The translations under genes and the position numbers were made by a program. Below are positions 6,325 through 14,903 of a DNA stretch of 17,309 nt, piece after piece; the first letter of the stretch is position 1, and every line of letters begins with the position of its first letter. Where the stretch lies: NCBI GenBank assembly GCA_000433775.1, contig HF998475.1, forward strand, positions 1-17,309. Direction: 5' to 3'. Under the pieces are notes generated by a model that was not told where the DNA came from, did no database searches, and saw only the letters and a list, made by a program, of their open reading frames with translations. Source of the stretch: Corallococcus sp. CAG:1435. Lineage in GTDB: Bacteria > Bacillota > Clostridia > Christensenellales > CAG-314.

Positions 6325-8920
6325 TTTGTTTCACCCTCTTGACCAGATTGTTCAGAATGTCAAACGCCTCTATCGGCGAAAGTCTGTTTATGTCGATATC
6401 CCGCAAGATGGACGCCACTTCCTGCGCCGTGCGGTTGCTTTTTCTGTTTTGCATGGTTTCCTGCAAATTTTCGATGTTGTAACTGATGTTGCTGCACTCC
6501 AACATGGAAACAATTTCCTTTGCCCTGTCGCAAACCTGTTGGGGTACGCCTGCAAGTTTGGCAACCTCTATGCCGAAACTTTTGTTTGCGCCCCCTCTTG
6601 CAATTTTGTGCAGGAAAATTACCGAACCGTTAAATTCTTTAACGGTGATGCGGTAGTTTTTCACGCCGTCCACACGTCCTTCCAGTTCCGTCAGTTCGTG
6701 ATAGTGTGTGGCAAAAAGAGTTTTTGCACGTACTTTCTGCGAAACGTATTCCATTACAGCCCAAGCGATGGAAAGTCCGTCAAAAGTGGACGTGCCACGT
6801 CCCACTTCGTCCAGAATAATGAGGCTGTTTGTTGTGGCGTTGTTGAGAATGTTGGCAACTTCCACCATTTCCACCATGAAGGTGCTTTGATTGAACGCCA
6901 AATCGTCACTTGCCCCCACACGGGTGAAAATTTTGTCTACAATGGGAATTTCCGCCGACGAAGCAGGCACAAATGACCCGATATGCGCCATAAGCGTTAT
7001 CAGGGCAACTTGCCGCATATAGGTGCTTTTGCCTGCCATGTTGGGACCAGTAATTACCATTGTGCGGTTTTCTTCCGTGTCAAGATGTACGTCGTTTGTG
7101 ATGAAGTTGTCCCGTTTCAGGTAACTTTCCACAATGGGATGGCGTCCCTCGGTAATGTTAAGTTGCGTATTTTTTGTGTTTATTTTCGGCTTGCAGTAGT
7201 CGTTTGTTTGCGCCACCGTTGCCAAAGAAAGCAAACAGTCGAGAGCAGCCACGCATTGAGCCGTCTGCTGCAACGTCGGAATGTACTGCAACAGATTGTT
7301 GCGGATGTCGTCAAAAATTTTCTTTTGCAGACGTTGTTTGCCTTCAAGTGCCGTCAGCATTTTTTCTTCAAGTTCTTTCAGTTCCGGACTTACGAAACGT
7401 TCTCCCGTAGTCAGGGTCTGTTTGCGTATGAAGTTTTCCGGTACCATATTTTTGAAGGAATTGCTCACCTCAAAGTAGTAGCCGAAAATTTTGTTGTATC
7501 CCAGTTTGAGCGTGCGAATGCCGGTGCGGTTGCGTTCGTATTCTTCCAACTGTGCAATTTTGTTACCGCCGTTTTTGGCAAAATCGTAGAGTTCGTCAAG
7601 TTGCGCATTGAACCCTTCCTTTATGAAATCGGCGTCCTTTACAACAACGGGCACGTCTTCGATTATTGCTTTTTCCAAGAGGTCTGCTACCTCTTCCAGA
7701 CAATCCATGCCGACAAAAATGTCTTTGAGTATTTTGCTGCGACAGTCGGAAATAAGTTGTTTGACGGCAGGCAAAGCCTGTAAGGATTTTTTGAGACTTA
7801 CGCAGTCTTTGGGCATAAGATTGTTGTAGGCAATTTTGGACGTCAGTCGCTCGATATCGTACACGCCGTGCAACGCTTTGCACAAATTGTTGCGTTTGAG
7901 GTACGCTCCGAACAACTCTTCCACACCGTCCAGACGGGCATTTATCATTGAGGCTTTTTGCAGCGGTCTGTCTACCCAGTCGGCAAGCATTCTTGCCCCC
8001 ATGGATGTTTCCGTTTTGTCCAAAAGCCACAAAAGACTGCCCGTACGTTTGTTTTCCCTGTAAGAAACGGTCAGTTCCAGATTGCGACGTGTTTTGACGT
8101 CTATGGACATGTAGCGGTTTTTGTCCACGTAGCGAATATTTCTGAGGTGAGAAAGTTCCCTCTTTTGCGTTTCGTCGAGATAGAAAAGCAATGCACCGCA
8201 TGCGCACACGGCAAACTGTTTGCCCGACAAGCCGAAACCGTCCAAAGTCGTTACCTTGTAGTGTTCGAGAGTTTTTTCACGGCAACGTTTTTTGTCAAAG
8301 TTTTCCTCGTCGTACAGCGTAAACTGCGGAACATACCCTGCTTTTACACATTCCAACGAATATGATTGCTGCAATGCGGCATTGTTACAAATGATTTCCG
8401 CAGGTTTGTAGGAAACAAGCAGTTCCTGCAAATCTTTGAGTTGCGAAGCGTCGCCGGAAAGTTCCGACGTGCAAAATTCTCCCGTGGATACGTCGCAAAA
8501 GGCTACGCCGATTTTTTCTCCGCTGCACACGCATGCAATGTAGTTGCTTCGCTTGTCTTCCAGAATGTCGCTTTCCACCACTGTGCCGGGAGTTATCACA
8601 CGCACTACGTCCCTGTCCACCATTTCTCTGCTTTTGTCTTTGGGGTCGGAAAGTTGTTCGCATATTGCTACCTTTTGTCCGGCGTCGATGAGTTTGGCAA
8701 TGTAGTTGTCCACAGCGTGGTAGGGAACGCCGCACATGGGCGCACGCTCTTGCAAACCGCAATTTCTGCCTGTCAGCGTCAGATCGAGAATTTTGCTGGC
8801 TTTTTCGGCGTCTTCAAAAAACATTTCGTAAAAGTCGCCCAAGCGATACAGCAAAATGCAGTCTTTGTACTGCTCTTTGACGCTGAGGTAATGTTTCATC
8901 ATGGGTGAAAAATCTGCCAT
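6317..8920 (-). CDS. mutS: DNA mismatch repair protein MutS
   Basis: MutS recognises base mismatches and small loops and recruits MutL. The protein is 867 residues, typical for MutS1. The mismatch-binding Phe-x-Glu is present as GDFYEMF (Phe30, Glu32). The ATPase domain has Walker A GPNMAGKST (Gly625-Thr633, Lys631) and Walker B LIILDEVGRGTST (Asp704, Glu705), followed by the conserved FATHYHEL. The C-terminus keeps the SPIEAFDILNNLVK helix. I chose the ATG at 8920 over an upstream GTG/ATG-type extension because GGAGG lies 5 bases before it and family homology begins at ADFSPMM. This start forms a TAATG overlap with the miaB stop. The end overlaps mutL by 8 bases. The gene is tightly coupled in the miaB-mutS-mutL-miaA operon. 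Confidence 0.97.
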   Translation of the reverse strand: MADFSPMMKHYLSVKEQYKDCILLYRLGDFYEMFFEDAEKASKILDLTLTGRNCGLQERAPMCGVPYHAVDNYIAKLIDAGQKVAICEQLSDPKDKSREMVDRDVVRVITPGTVVESDILEDKRSNYIACVCSGEKIGVAFCDVSTGEFCTSELSGDASQLKDLQELLVSYKPAEIICNNAALQQSYSLECVKAGYVPQFTLYDEENFDKKRCREKTLEHYKVTTLDGFGLSGKQFAVCACGALLFYLDETQKRELSHLRNIRYVDKNRYMSIDVKTRRNLELTVSYRENKRTGSLLWLLDKTETSMGARMLADWVDRPLQKASMINARLDGVEELFGAYLKRNNLCKALHGVYDIERLTSKIAYNNLMPKDCVSLKKSLQALPAVKQLISDCRSKILKDIFVGMDCLEEVADLLEKAIIEDVPVVVKDADFIKEGFNAQLDELYDFAKNGGNKIAQLEEYERNRTGIRTLKLGYNKIFGYYFEVSNSFKNMVPENFIRKQTLTTGERFVSPELKELEEKMLTALEGKQRLQKKIFDDIRNNLLQYIPTLQQTAQCVAALDCLLSLATVAQTNDYCKPKINTKNTQLNITEGRHPIVESYLKRDNFITNDVHLDTEENRTMVITGPNMAGKSTYMRQVALITLMAHIGSFVPASSAEIPIVDKIFTRVGASDDLAFNQSTFMVEMVEVANILNNATTNSLIILDEVGRGTSTFDGLSIAWAVMEYVSQKVRAKTLFATHYHELTELEGRVDGVKNYRITVKEFNGSVIFLHKIARGGANKSFGIEVAKLAGVPQQVCDRAKEIVSMLECSNISYNIENLQETMQNRKSNRTAQEVASILRDIDINRLSPIEAFDILNNLVKRVKQSD

Positions 8921-10233
8921 TATTCCTCCGTAACAATTCTGCCCCACAGTGTGGCAGAACTTGCTCTTTCAATCTCTACCGTTACAAATTTTCCCGTGTA
9001 ACTGTCGTCACAGTGAAAGTTTACAAGCCTTCCGCTTTCCGTTCGTCCGCACATTGTGTTGTCGTAACGGAAGTTTGCCCCTTCCACAAGTACTTCGTAC
9101 CTTTTGCCCACCATTGTTTTGCTTATTTGCTTGGTAACTTCATTTTGGCAGGCAAGCAGACGTTCTATTCTGTCCTGTTTGACGTCGTCGGGCACCTGTT
9201 CTATGGAATAGGCGGGTGTGCCTTTTCTGCGTGAATAGACAAAGCAGAAAGCCGAACTGAACTTTGCCTTGCGAACCAAATCCAAGGTGTCGCAAAAATC
9301 CTCTTCCGTTTCGCCGGGGAAACCCACCATAATGTCCGTCGTTATGCCTACATCGGGAATTTTACTGCGTATCTTTTCCACTAATGCAAGGTAATCTTCA
9401 CGAGTGTAGTGCCTGTTCATTTTGCGCAAAATTTCCGTGCTACCGCTTTGTACGGGCAAATGCACGTTGTCGCAGATATTGGGGCAGGAGGCAATTGCGT
9501 CTATTATGTCTTCGGTGAGGTCCTTCGGGTGGGAAGTCATGAAACGCAAACGGAATTTTCCCGGAAGTTTTGCTATTTCGTTGAGCAATGTAGCAAAAGT
9601 CACATTGTTTGGCAAATCTTTTCCGTAGGAATTGACGTTTTGCCCGATAAGGGTAATTTCTTTGTATCCTTCATCCAACAGACTTTTCACTTCTTTGAGA
9701 ACGTCTTCCAAAGCACGGCTGCGTTCACGTCCCCTGACGTAGGGAACGATACAGTAGGTGCAAAAGTTGTTGCAACCGTAGTTAATGTTCACCCATGCGT
9801 TGGGATAACTTGTGCGATACTGCGAAAAATCTTCCTCGTTGTACACGCAAAAATCCGTATTGACAAATTTTTTGCGGTTTTGAGCCTGTACAACGGCATC
9901 TTTAAGCATATGAAGGTTGCCGGTGCCCAAAATAATGTCAACGAAGGGATATTTTTGCCTGATGATATCGGCTACGCCTTCCTGTTGCGACATGCATCCG
10001 CACACAGCAACGATTTTTTCGGGTTTTTTACGTTTGAGTTTTTTCAACTGTCCGATGTGCCCGTAAATTTTCTTTTCGGCAGTTTCTCTTATGCAGCAGG
10101 TGTTGAACACCACAACGTCTGCCTGATCGGCGTTTTCGCATTCGGTATAGCCCAATTGCCGCAACATTCCTGCAATTTTTTCCGAATCATGAATGTTCAT
10201 CTGACACCCGTAGGTGTGAATAAAGTACTTCAA
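8920..10233 (-). CDS. miaB: tRNA-2-methylthio-N6-dimethylallyladenosine synthase MiaB
   Basis: A radical SAM methylthiotransferase that converts i6A37 to ms2i6A37 in tRNA, acting after MiaA. It has 437 residues. The N-terminal UPF0004 domain carries the auxiliary-cluster cysteines Cys10 (TYGCQMN), Cys46 (FNTCCIRE) and Cys80 (CGCM). The radical SAM cluster motif is GCNNFCTYC (Cys154, Cys158, Cys161), followed by IVPYVRGRERSR. A TRAM RNA-binding domain occupies roughly residues 370-437. The start is TTG: GGAGG (10244-10240) lies 6 bases upstream and homology begins exactly there (KYFIHTYGCQMN). It is the first gene of the operon, with a sigma-A-like promoter at 10289-10317 and a hairpin-forming leader. 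Its stop overlaps the mutS start by one base. Confidence 0.97.
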   Translation of the reverse strand: MKYFIHTYGCQMNIHDSEKIAGMLRQLGYTECENADQADVVVFNTCCIRETAEKKIYGHIGQLKKLKRKKPEKIVAVCGCMSQQEGVADIIRQKYPFVDIILGTGNLHMLKDAVVQAQNRKKFVNTDFCVYNEEDFSQYRTSYPNAWVNINYGCNNFCTYCIVPYVRGRERSRALEDVLKEVKSLLDEGYKEITLIGQNVNSYGKDLPNNVTFATLLNEIAKLPGKFRLRFMTSHPKDLTEDIIDAIASCPNICDNVHLPVQSGSTEILRKMNRHYTREDYLALVEKIRSKIPDVGITTDIMVGFPGETEEDFCDTLDLVRKAKFSSAFCFVYSRRKGTPAYSIEQVPDDVKQDRIERLLACQNEVTKQISKTMVGKRYEVLVEGANFRYDNTMCGRTESGRLVNFHCDDSYTGKFVTVEIERASSATLWGRIVTEE

Positions 10234-10246
10234 AAATAACCTCCGA

Positions 10247-10268
10247 GCATATGAACCTCGTCATATGC
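10247..10268 (-). promoter_or_regulatory. miaB: Inverted repeat in the miaB leader, beside the RBS
   Basis: GCATATGA (10247-10254) and TCATATGC (10261-10268) are perfect 8-bp inverted repeats around a 6-base spacer. On the minus strand the loop reads CGAGGT, holding a GAGG. The true GGAGG ribosome binding site of miaB starts 2 bases beyond the stem. It may be a palindromic operator between the divergent miaB and PBP genes, or an RNA hairpin tuning translation. Confidence 0.55.
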
Positions 10269-10288
10269 ATACTTCCACATATAAAAAC

Positions 10289-10317
10289 ATTTTACTATCT
10301 TTTTTAAGATTTTTCAA
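10289..10317 (-). promoter_or_regulatory. Sigma-A-type promoter for the miaB-mutS-mutL-miaA operon
   Basis: On the minus strand TTGAAA (10317-10312) and TAAAAT (10294-10289) are separated by exactly 17 bases and match the -35 and -10 consensus well. Transcription would begin near 10282, giving a leader of about 50 bases before the TTG start of miaB, including the inverted repeat at 10247-10268. The DNA is AT-rich, so some chance matches are expected. Confidence 0.55.
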
Positions 10318-10361
10318 GAAAAATAAATATAAAAATACAAACAACAAAGAATATAAATACT

Positions 10362-12536
10362 ATGACTAAAAAAGTAATAAAGATAGTTACCATTTCCCTT
10401 TGCGTAACGGTTTTGATTTGTTCCCTTTCTTTGCTGGTGTTTCTCACTGCTTTGCAAAAAAGCGACGGCTACGTGCGTTACGACGAAAGCAAACTGAACG
10501 ACGCCTGTTTTTCGCTGAAAATTGTCGACAACAGCGGCAATGAACTTACCGACGCAATGTATTTCGGAGAAAATAAGCAGGTACCGCTGTCTTCGCTGCA
10601 CAAATACACCTACATGGCTTTTGTTGCCGTGGAAGACAAAAGATTCTTTTCCCACCGTGGTATCGACCTGAAACGTGTTGGTGGCGCAGTGCTTCACAAT
10701 GTAAAAAGCGGCGGATTGAAAGAAGGCGCCTCCACCATTACTCAACAACTGATAAAGAATACGCACCTTGACAACGGCAAAAATTTCAGACGCAAAGTAA
10801 ATGAAATGTTGCTGGCGTTGCAGTTGGAAAAACGCCACAGCAAAGAGGAAATTTTGGAAATGTACCTTAACACCATTTACTTCGGACGCAATGCCTACGG
10901 TATCGAAAATGCCGCAAACGTCTACTTTGACAAAAAGGCAAGCGACCTGACCGTTGCGGAAAGTGCCTTGCTTGCAGGGATGATCAAAGCGCCAAACAGT
11001 TACGCTCCCGACAAAAACGTCGCCAAATGCCGAAAAAGAAGAAATACCGTGCTGTCGTTGATGCGTCAGCAAGGGGTAATTACCGATGAAGAATATTCCG
11101 CCGCAATAAACGAAGCAATAACGTACATCCCCTACCACAACACATTTGAAAAAACCTACGTAAATTTGGTGTTAAATGAGGCGGAAAACGTACTGAAAAT
11201 GTCGCAGCAACAACTTTTGCACAGTAAAATTGTAATAGAAACCTACTGCGAACCGTCAATACAAAGCACCTTGTACGGCATCGCCTCACACGACGAAACG
11301 CTGGATAAAAACGGTAACAAAGCGGAAATTGCCGCTGTAATTTGCGATAACCAAGGAAAAGTGCTTGCTTGCTACTTCCGTGGAGAAGGCGCAATGCGCA
11401 GTAAACAAATAGGAAGCACGGCAAAACCCATTGCCGTCTACACGCCCGCCCTCTGTGAAAAACTGATTACACAGGCGTCGCCCGTTTTGGACGAGCCAAC
11501 GGATTTTTCCGGTTACAAACCCACCAACGCCAACGGATACAACGGTTGGACTACCGTCAAAAACGCCGTAATAAAAAGTCTGAATATTCCCGCTGTAAAA
11601 ACATTAAACACTTTGGGGCTTGAAACTGCCAAGAAGTATCTTGGGAAAATGGGCTTTCACGGAGAAGAAAATCTTTCTTTGGCGTTGGGAAATATAGACG
11701 GAGGCATGACTGTTTTGCAGTTGGCAAAGTGCTACGCCACACTTGCCAACAACGGAGTGTGCAACGAAGTGAGTTGCATTAAGCAGGTAAAGCAGGGCGA
11801 CAAGGTGCTATACAAAGACACTGCACATCCTCAAAGCGTGTTTGACGCAAAATCAACGTATCTTATGACGGACATGCTCAAATGTGCAACGAAACAAGGC
11901 ACAGCGAGGGCTTTGGGCAATCTTCCCTTCCAGGTTGCAGCCAAAACGGGAACTGTGGGTGACAGTGAAGGCAATTCTGTGGCGGTTGTGTCAGGTTACA
12001 CAACTTCCAACACATTTGTGTTTCGTTTCGGGGGTGAATTGCCAAACAGCGTCAACGGCGCAACGGCTCCCTGTCAACTTGCCGACAAGGTTCTTGAAGT
12101 AATTTGCAAAGAGAAACCTGCCGATTTTACACCGCCACAGGGTGTCGTGCAACTTACTGTGGACAAAAAACAACTGTACGGCAATCAACTTGTAAAACTG
12201 TCGGAAAGCGGCGAAAAATTTTGGTTCGATGTAAACAACAAGCCCACCGAAACACAACAAAAAGAGATTTTCCGTTACACTTTGACCACCGAAAAGGTGG
12301 ACGGACAAATAAACCTGGTGTTGCCCGTTCTTTCAGAGGGAAGATATTGGAAAATATACCGTGTAAACGGCGGACAAAAACAGGAAATCTTTACCATAAG
12401 AGTGGAAAACGGGGAATACTTTGCAGAACTTTGGCAGGACGAAGAATTGCTGTACACTACACCTAAAATAATTGTCAAAAAAGCGGAAGAAAAAAACTTT
12501 TGGGACTTCTGGCTACTGCCGTCATTGGGAAAATAA
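10362..12536 (+). CDS. Class A penicillin-binding protein (transglycosylase/transpeptidase)
   Basis: A bifunctional peptidoglycan synthase that polymerises lipid II and cross-links stem peptides at the outer face of the membrane. It has 724 residues. A short basic N-terminus and one membrane anchor (about 6-30) precede the GT51 domain with EDKRFFSHRG (from Glu91), GASTITQQL (122-130), RKVNEMLLALQLE and the EMYLNTIYFG motif. The transpeptidase domain has STAK (catalytic Ser352, Lys355), SLN (406-408) and KTGT (528-531). Residues from about 620 form a beta-rich tail, possibly Ig- or FN3-like, ending in aromatic FWDFWLLP. There are no PASTA repeats. The ribosome binding site is weak (AAAGAA), unlike the neighbours. 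It is divergent from miaB, with 128 bases between, and monocistronic. A strong terminator lies about 240 bases downstream. Confidence 0.95.
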   Translation: MTKKVIKIVTISLCVTVLICSLSLLVFLTALQKSDGYVRYDESKLNDACFSLKIVDNSGNELTDAMYFGENKQVPLSSLHKYTYMAFVAVEDKRFFSHRGIDLKRVGGAVLHNVKSGGLKEGASTITQQLIKNTHLDNGKNFRRKVNEMLLALQLEKRHSKEEILEMYLNTIYFGRNAYGIENAANVYFDKKASDLTVAESALLAGMIKAPNSYAPDKNVAKCRKRRNTVLSLMRQQGVITDEEYSAAINEAITYIPYHNTFEKTYVNLVLNEAENVLKMSQQQLLHSKIVIETYCEPSIQSTLYGIASHDETLDKNGNKAEIAAVICDNQGKVLACYFRGEGAMRSKQIGSTAKPIAVYTPALCEKLITQASPVLDEPTDFSGYKPTNANGYNGWTTVKNAVIKSLNIPAVKTLNTLGLETAKKYLGKMGFHGEENLSLALGNIDGGMTVLQLAKCYATLANNGVCNEVSCIKQVKQGDKVLYKDTAHPQSVFDAKSTYLMTDMLKCATKQGTARALGNLPFQVAAKTGTVGDSEGNSVAVVSGYTTSNTFVFRFGGELPNSVNGATAPCQLADKVLEVICKEKPADFTPPQGVVQLTVDKKQLYGNQLVKLSESGEKFWFDVNNKPTETQQKEIFRYTLTTEKVDGQINLVLPVLSEGRYWKIYRVNGGQKQEIFTIRVENGEYFAELWQDEELLYTTPKIIVKKAEEKNFWDFWLLPSLGK

Positions 12537-12650
12537 AGGAAATACAACTGCAACACAATCCTGTTTGTGGGGGTGAGCATCGATAGAAGTTACCCCTTAG
12601 TTTCCCGAAACGGTTGTTGTTTCGTATTCCCGATAAGTTTTTTTGATCTT

Positions 12651-12782
12651 TTGCTATTAGATGTTTTCGGTTACAAAACAAAGCTTTAATTACAAAAAAC
12701 AGGATTTAATACAAAAACAGAGTTGCTATTAGAAGTTTTCAGTTAAAAAAGCTTCAAAGACATGGTTATTTACAAAAAACAG
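12651..12782. repeat. Diverged direct repeat, two copies of 50-60 bp
   Basis: Copy one starts TTGCTATTAGATGTTTTCGG (12651) and copy two TTGCTATTAGAAGTTTTCAG (12723), differing at two of those 20 bases. Both continue through an AAGCTT-type motif and end with TACAAAAAACAG (12691-12702 and 12771-12782). Spacing between matching blocks changes from 72 to 80 bases, so small indels have occurred. The second copy runs into the terminator stem at 12778. Confidence 0.7.
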
Positions 12783-12811
12783 CCTGCAAAGTAAATACAT
12801 TGCAGGCTGTT
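12778..12811. terminator. Bidirectional intrinsic terminator
   Basis: AACAGCCTGCAA (12778-12789) pairs perfectly with TTGCAGGCTGTT (12800-12811) around a 10-base loop. The right flank is TATTTTAT. The left flank is a run of A (12774-12779), giving a T-tract on the minus strand. The 12-bp stem would stop transcripts arriving from the PBP gene on the plus strand and read-through from thiI on the minus strand. Confidence 0.9.
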
Positions 12812-12924
12812 TATTTTATGATTACTCACGGTAAAAATTGGAATCACAATCGGTTTTGTGCTTTTTTTGAAACAACAAACGGTAATGCGTCACTTAACGC
12901 CGTTTATTTTGTTGCAATTCAATG

Positions 12925-13022
12925 TTATGTCTGTAATAGTATTCTGTAAATTGGCAAAATGCAACATACATGATGTCTGCAAGATAAACTAACAGTCATT
13001 TTTTTGAATGCACCACCAATAA
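12925..13022 (-). repeat. Dispersed element copy B, first unit of a degenerate tandem pair
   Basis: Bases 12925-12946 match 16307-16328 at 21 of 22 positions (core ATGTCTGTAATA, then TATTCTG). Beyond this shared core the sequence instead resembles the next unit at 13045-13134. No gene start lies close downstream on the minus strand, so here the element is not serving an obvious promoter role. Confidence 0.7.
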
Positions 13023-13044
13023 GCACCAAAGAAGTCTTGTCGAC

Positions 13045-13134
13045 GTAAATAGTACTGCAAGTTGTCAAAATACACCAAACACGACGTTGTCACGACAGAT
13101 TAGCATGTCTGTTATTTTAACGCACCACTTGTAA
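13045..13134 (-). repeat. Second, diverged unit of the tandem pair
   Basis: Aligns with 12933-13022 over the whole 90 bases with a few small gaps, for example CTGCAAGTTGTCAAAAT against CTGTAAATTGGCAAAAT and GCACCAC near both right ends. About two thirds of positions agree in the ungapped block that starts at CTG, so this is an old duplication. Confidence 0.6.
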
Positions 13135-13484
13135 TAATCAAAACCGCCTTTCCGATTTGATTGTGTTTGGTGATTTTTCCGAGTCTGACAAGGCAAATTT
13201 TATCGGTAGTATTCAAAGTTTTTTGTATTTACAGGCAAATACCAAGAAATGTTTCCGACGGTATTCTCATAGTATAAACAACTTAAATGTCGGGACAAAA
13301 CTTTTTTTTGAAAGGTTAGTAACTTGTGCGCCGACGCATGTTATTTTGCAAGGAATGAGGAACGTTACTACCGCCACCCCAGACATACAGATCAACGGCT
13401 CGTGCTTTTCCCTTAATCAGCAAATGGTTTTTTTGTAACCTTTCACGCCTTGTCTGTTGTCGGGGTGAATATGTTCGTAAAACG

Positions 13485-13517
13485 ACACACGTAACAGATG
13501 CAAATTGATGCGTGTGT
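13485..13517 (-). terminator. Possible weak terminator after thiI
   Basis: ACACACG (13485-13491) and CGTGTGT (13511-13517) are exact reverse complements with a 19-base loop, 11 bases beyond the thiI stop. On the minus strand the stem is followed by CGTTTTAC, only four T. It is weak as a terminator; the stem may instead protect the 3' end. Confidence 0.35.
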
Positions 13518-13527
13518 TTACCCACCG

Positions 13528-14679
13528 CTACTCTATTACCACCGATTCTACGCTGTTCAAAGCGTTTTCCACCAAAGTTTCCACGTCTAAAACGCTTTCC
13601 ACTTTTTCCACTGCCGAAAGCCTCGGCTTTGTTACGGGACGTTTAGGAAGAAAAATAGTACAACAATCTTCGTAGGGCAAAATAGAAGTTTCGTATGTGC
13701 CGATTTTTTGTGCTATTTCAATAATGTCGTCCTTGTCAAATCCGATAAGCGGACGAAGCACGGAAATTGTCGCCACTGCATTTGTGCTTGTGATGCTTTC
13801 CAATGTCTGACTTGCCACCTGTCCCAAACTTTCACCCGTTATCACGGCACCTGCGCCGTTGAGTTTCGCCAAGCGTTCGGCAATGCGCATCATAAAGCGG
13901 CGCATAATCGTTATCATGTATTCTTCGGGGCATTTTTCATGTATTGCCGTTTGTATTTCCGTAAAACTGACAACGTCCACCGTCATACGCAAAGTGTACT
14001 TCTTGACGATTTTTGCCAAATCCAACACCTTTTGGCGTGCCTGCATGCTTGTGAAAGGAAAACTGTGAAAATGAACCGCACGCAATGTCATACCACGCTT
14101 TGCCATCATGTAAATTGCCACGGGACTGTCAATACCTCCCGAAAGCATTGCAATTCCCTTTCCGCCGGTACCTACGGGCATTCCGTTTACCGCCTTTATT
14201 ACGTCGCTGTACACGAAAGTTTTTCCGTTTTCTCGAATGTCTATGTTGATTACCGTTTGCGGTTGGTGTATGTCCACGGTAAGGGATGGATTGGCATCCA
14301 GAATGTCGCCCCCTATTTCTGACGAAACGTCCATGGAACGCATGGGGAAGCGCTTGTCGGCACGGTTGGTGTTTACCTTAAAAGTGCCGCTCTTGGGAGC
14401 AATGGAAATTGCCGCACTGCGAATTTCTTCCAGATTGGAAGGCACTTCTTCCGCCACGCTGAGAGAGTGAACGCCGAAAACGTTTTTGACGGCGTCAATG
14501 ATTTGAGGAAGATTATCCTGTTGGAAATTGCGTATGATGTAACGTGCATTGCTTCTCGCAAAATCGTACTTAAATTCTTTCAGTGCAAATTTTAAATTGG
14601 AAATAAGCGCACTTTCAAAAAATTCCTTGTTGTTGCCTTTCAGGTGAATTTCCGAGTAACGAATGATAACTACTTTCAT
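13528..14679 (-). CDS. thiI: tRNA 4-thiouridine synthase ThiI (no rhodanese domain)
   Basis: ThiI adenylates uridine 8 of tRNA and inserts sulfur to make 4-thiouridine; in many bacteria it also takes part in thiazole synthesis. The protein has 383 residues: an N-terminal ferredoxin-like domain and THUMP domain (to about 165), then a PP-loop ATPase with the pyrophosphate-binding SGGIDSP motif near 180 and the conserved GESLGQVASQT and YEDCCTIFLPKRP segments. The rhodanese domain of the enterobacterial protein is absent, as usual in Bacillota, where a dedicated cysteine desulfurase hands over persulfide. Such a desulfurase lies upstream on the same strand, though 484 bases away. The start is supported by AAGGAG 6 bases before the ATG. 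Confidence 0.96.
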   Translation of the reverse strand: MKVVIIRYSEIHLKGNNKEFFESALISNLKFALKEFKYDFARSNARYIIRNFQQDNLPQIIDAVKNVFGVHSLSVAEEVPSNLEEIRSAAISIAPKSGTFKVNTNRADKRFPMRSMDVSSEIGGDILDANPSLTVDIHQPQTVINIDIRENGKTFVYSDVIKAVNGMPVGTGGKGIAMLSGGIDSPVAIYMMAKRGMTLRAVHFHSFPFTSMQARQKVLDLAKIVKKYTLRMTVDVVSFTEIQTAIHEKCPEEYMITIMRRFMMRIAERLAKLNGAGAVITGESLGQVASQTLESITSTNAVATISVLRPLIGFDKDDIIEIAQKIGTYETSILPYEDCCTIFLPKRPVTKPRLSAVEKVESVLDVETLVENALNSVESVVIE

Positions 14680-14753
14680 TTTTGCTCCTTGAAATAATTT
14701 TTCAATGATAAATTTATTCTTGCTTGATATGTATACTTCCTAGTGTTCGTCCA

Positions 14754-14787
14754 ACGCCTACCCCAAAAATAATTTTCATGGGGGCGT
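14754..14787 (-). promoter_or_regulatory. thiI: Hairpin in the thiI leader
   Basis: ACGC (14754-14757) and CCCCA (14761-14765) pair with TGGGG (14779-14783) and GCGT (14784-14787), leaving a three-base bulge; the interior AAAA/TTTT can extend the stem. It lies about 75 bases upstream of the thiI ATG. No T-tract follows on the minus strand, so it is more likely a leader structure than a terminator. Confidence 0.4.
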
Positions 14788-14903
14788 CAGGTCGGCAACG
14801 TTCCGTATTCCGTCTGTTTAGAACGTTGTCATAAAATGACCGCCATGACGAAGAGGGAAAACGTTTTAACAAAACAAGATACAGGTTTCCATTTTCACGG
14901 CGA

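Larger units (their letters stand above)
12537..13527. other. Repeat-rich non-coding region between convergent genes
   Basis: About 1 kb lies between the PBP gene (+) and thiI (-). It holds a weak hairpin (12570-12596), a diverged direct repeat (12651-12702 and 12723-12782), a strong bidirectional terminator (12778-12811), dispersed-element copy B with its tandem relative (12925-13134), and a 7-bp inverted repeat (13485-13517) just beyond the thiI stop. A forward frame at 13157-13438 (93 codons, TTG start, no ribosome binding site) matches nothing I know and is not called. The region looks like a site where repeats accumulate. Confidence 0.65.

Noticed and set aside
9409..10239. Long forward frame opposite miaB (and similar ones opposite mutL-miaA, mutS and thiI)
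   Set aside because: Antisense shadows of unmistakable conserved genes; their translations lack any recognisable domain.
12570..12596. GGGGTGA / TTACCCC hairpin just after the PBP gene
   Set aside because: Only 7 bp with a G-U pair, a 13-base loop and no T-tract; the stronger terminator is at 12778-12811.
13157..13438. 93-codon forward frame in the PBP-thiI spacer
   Set aside because: TTG start without a ribosome binding site, unlike any known protein, in repeat-rich non-coding DNA.
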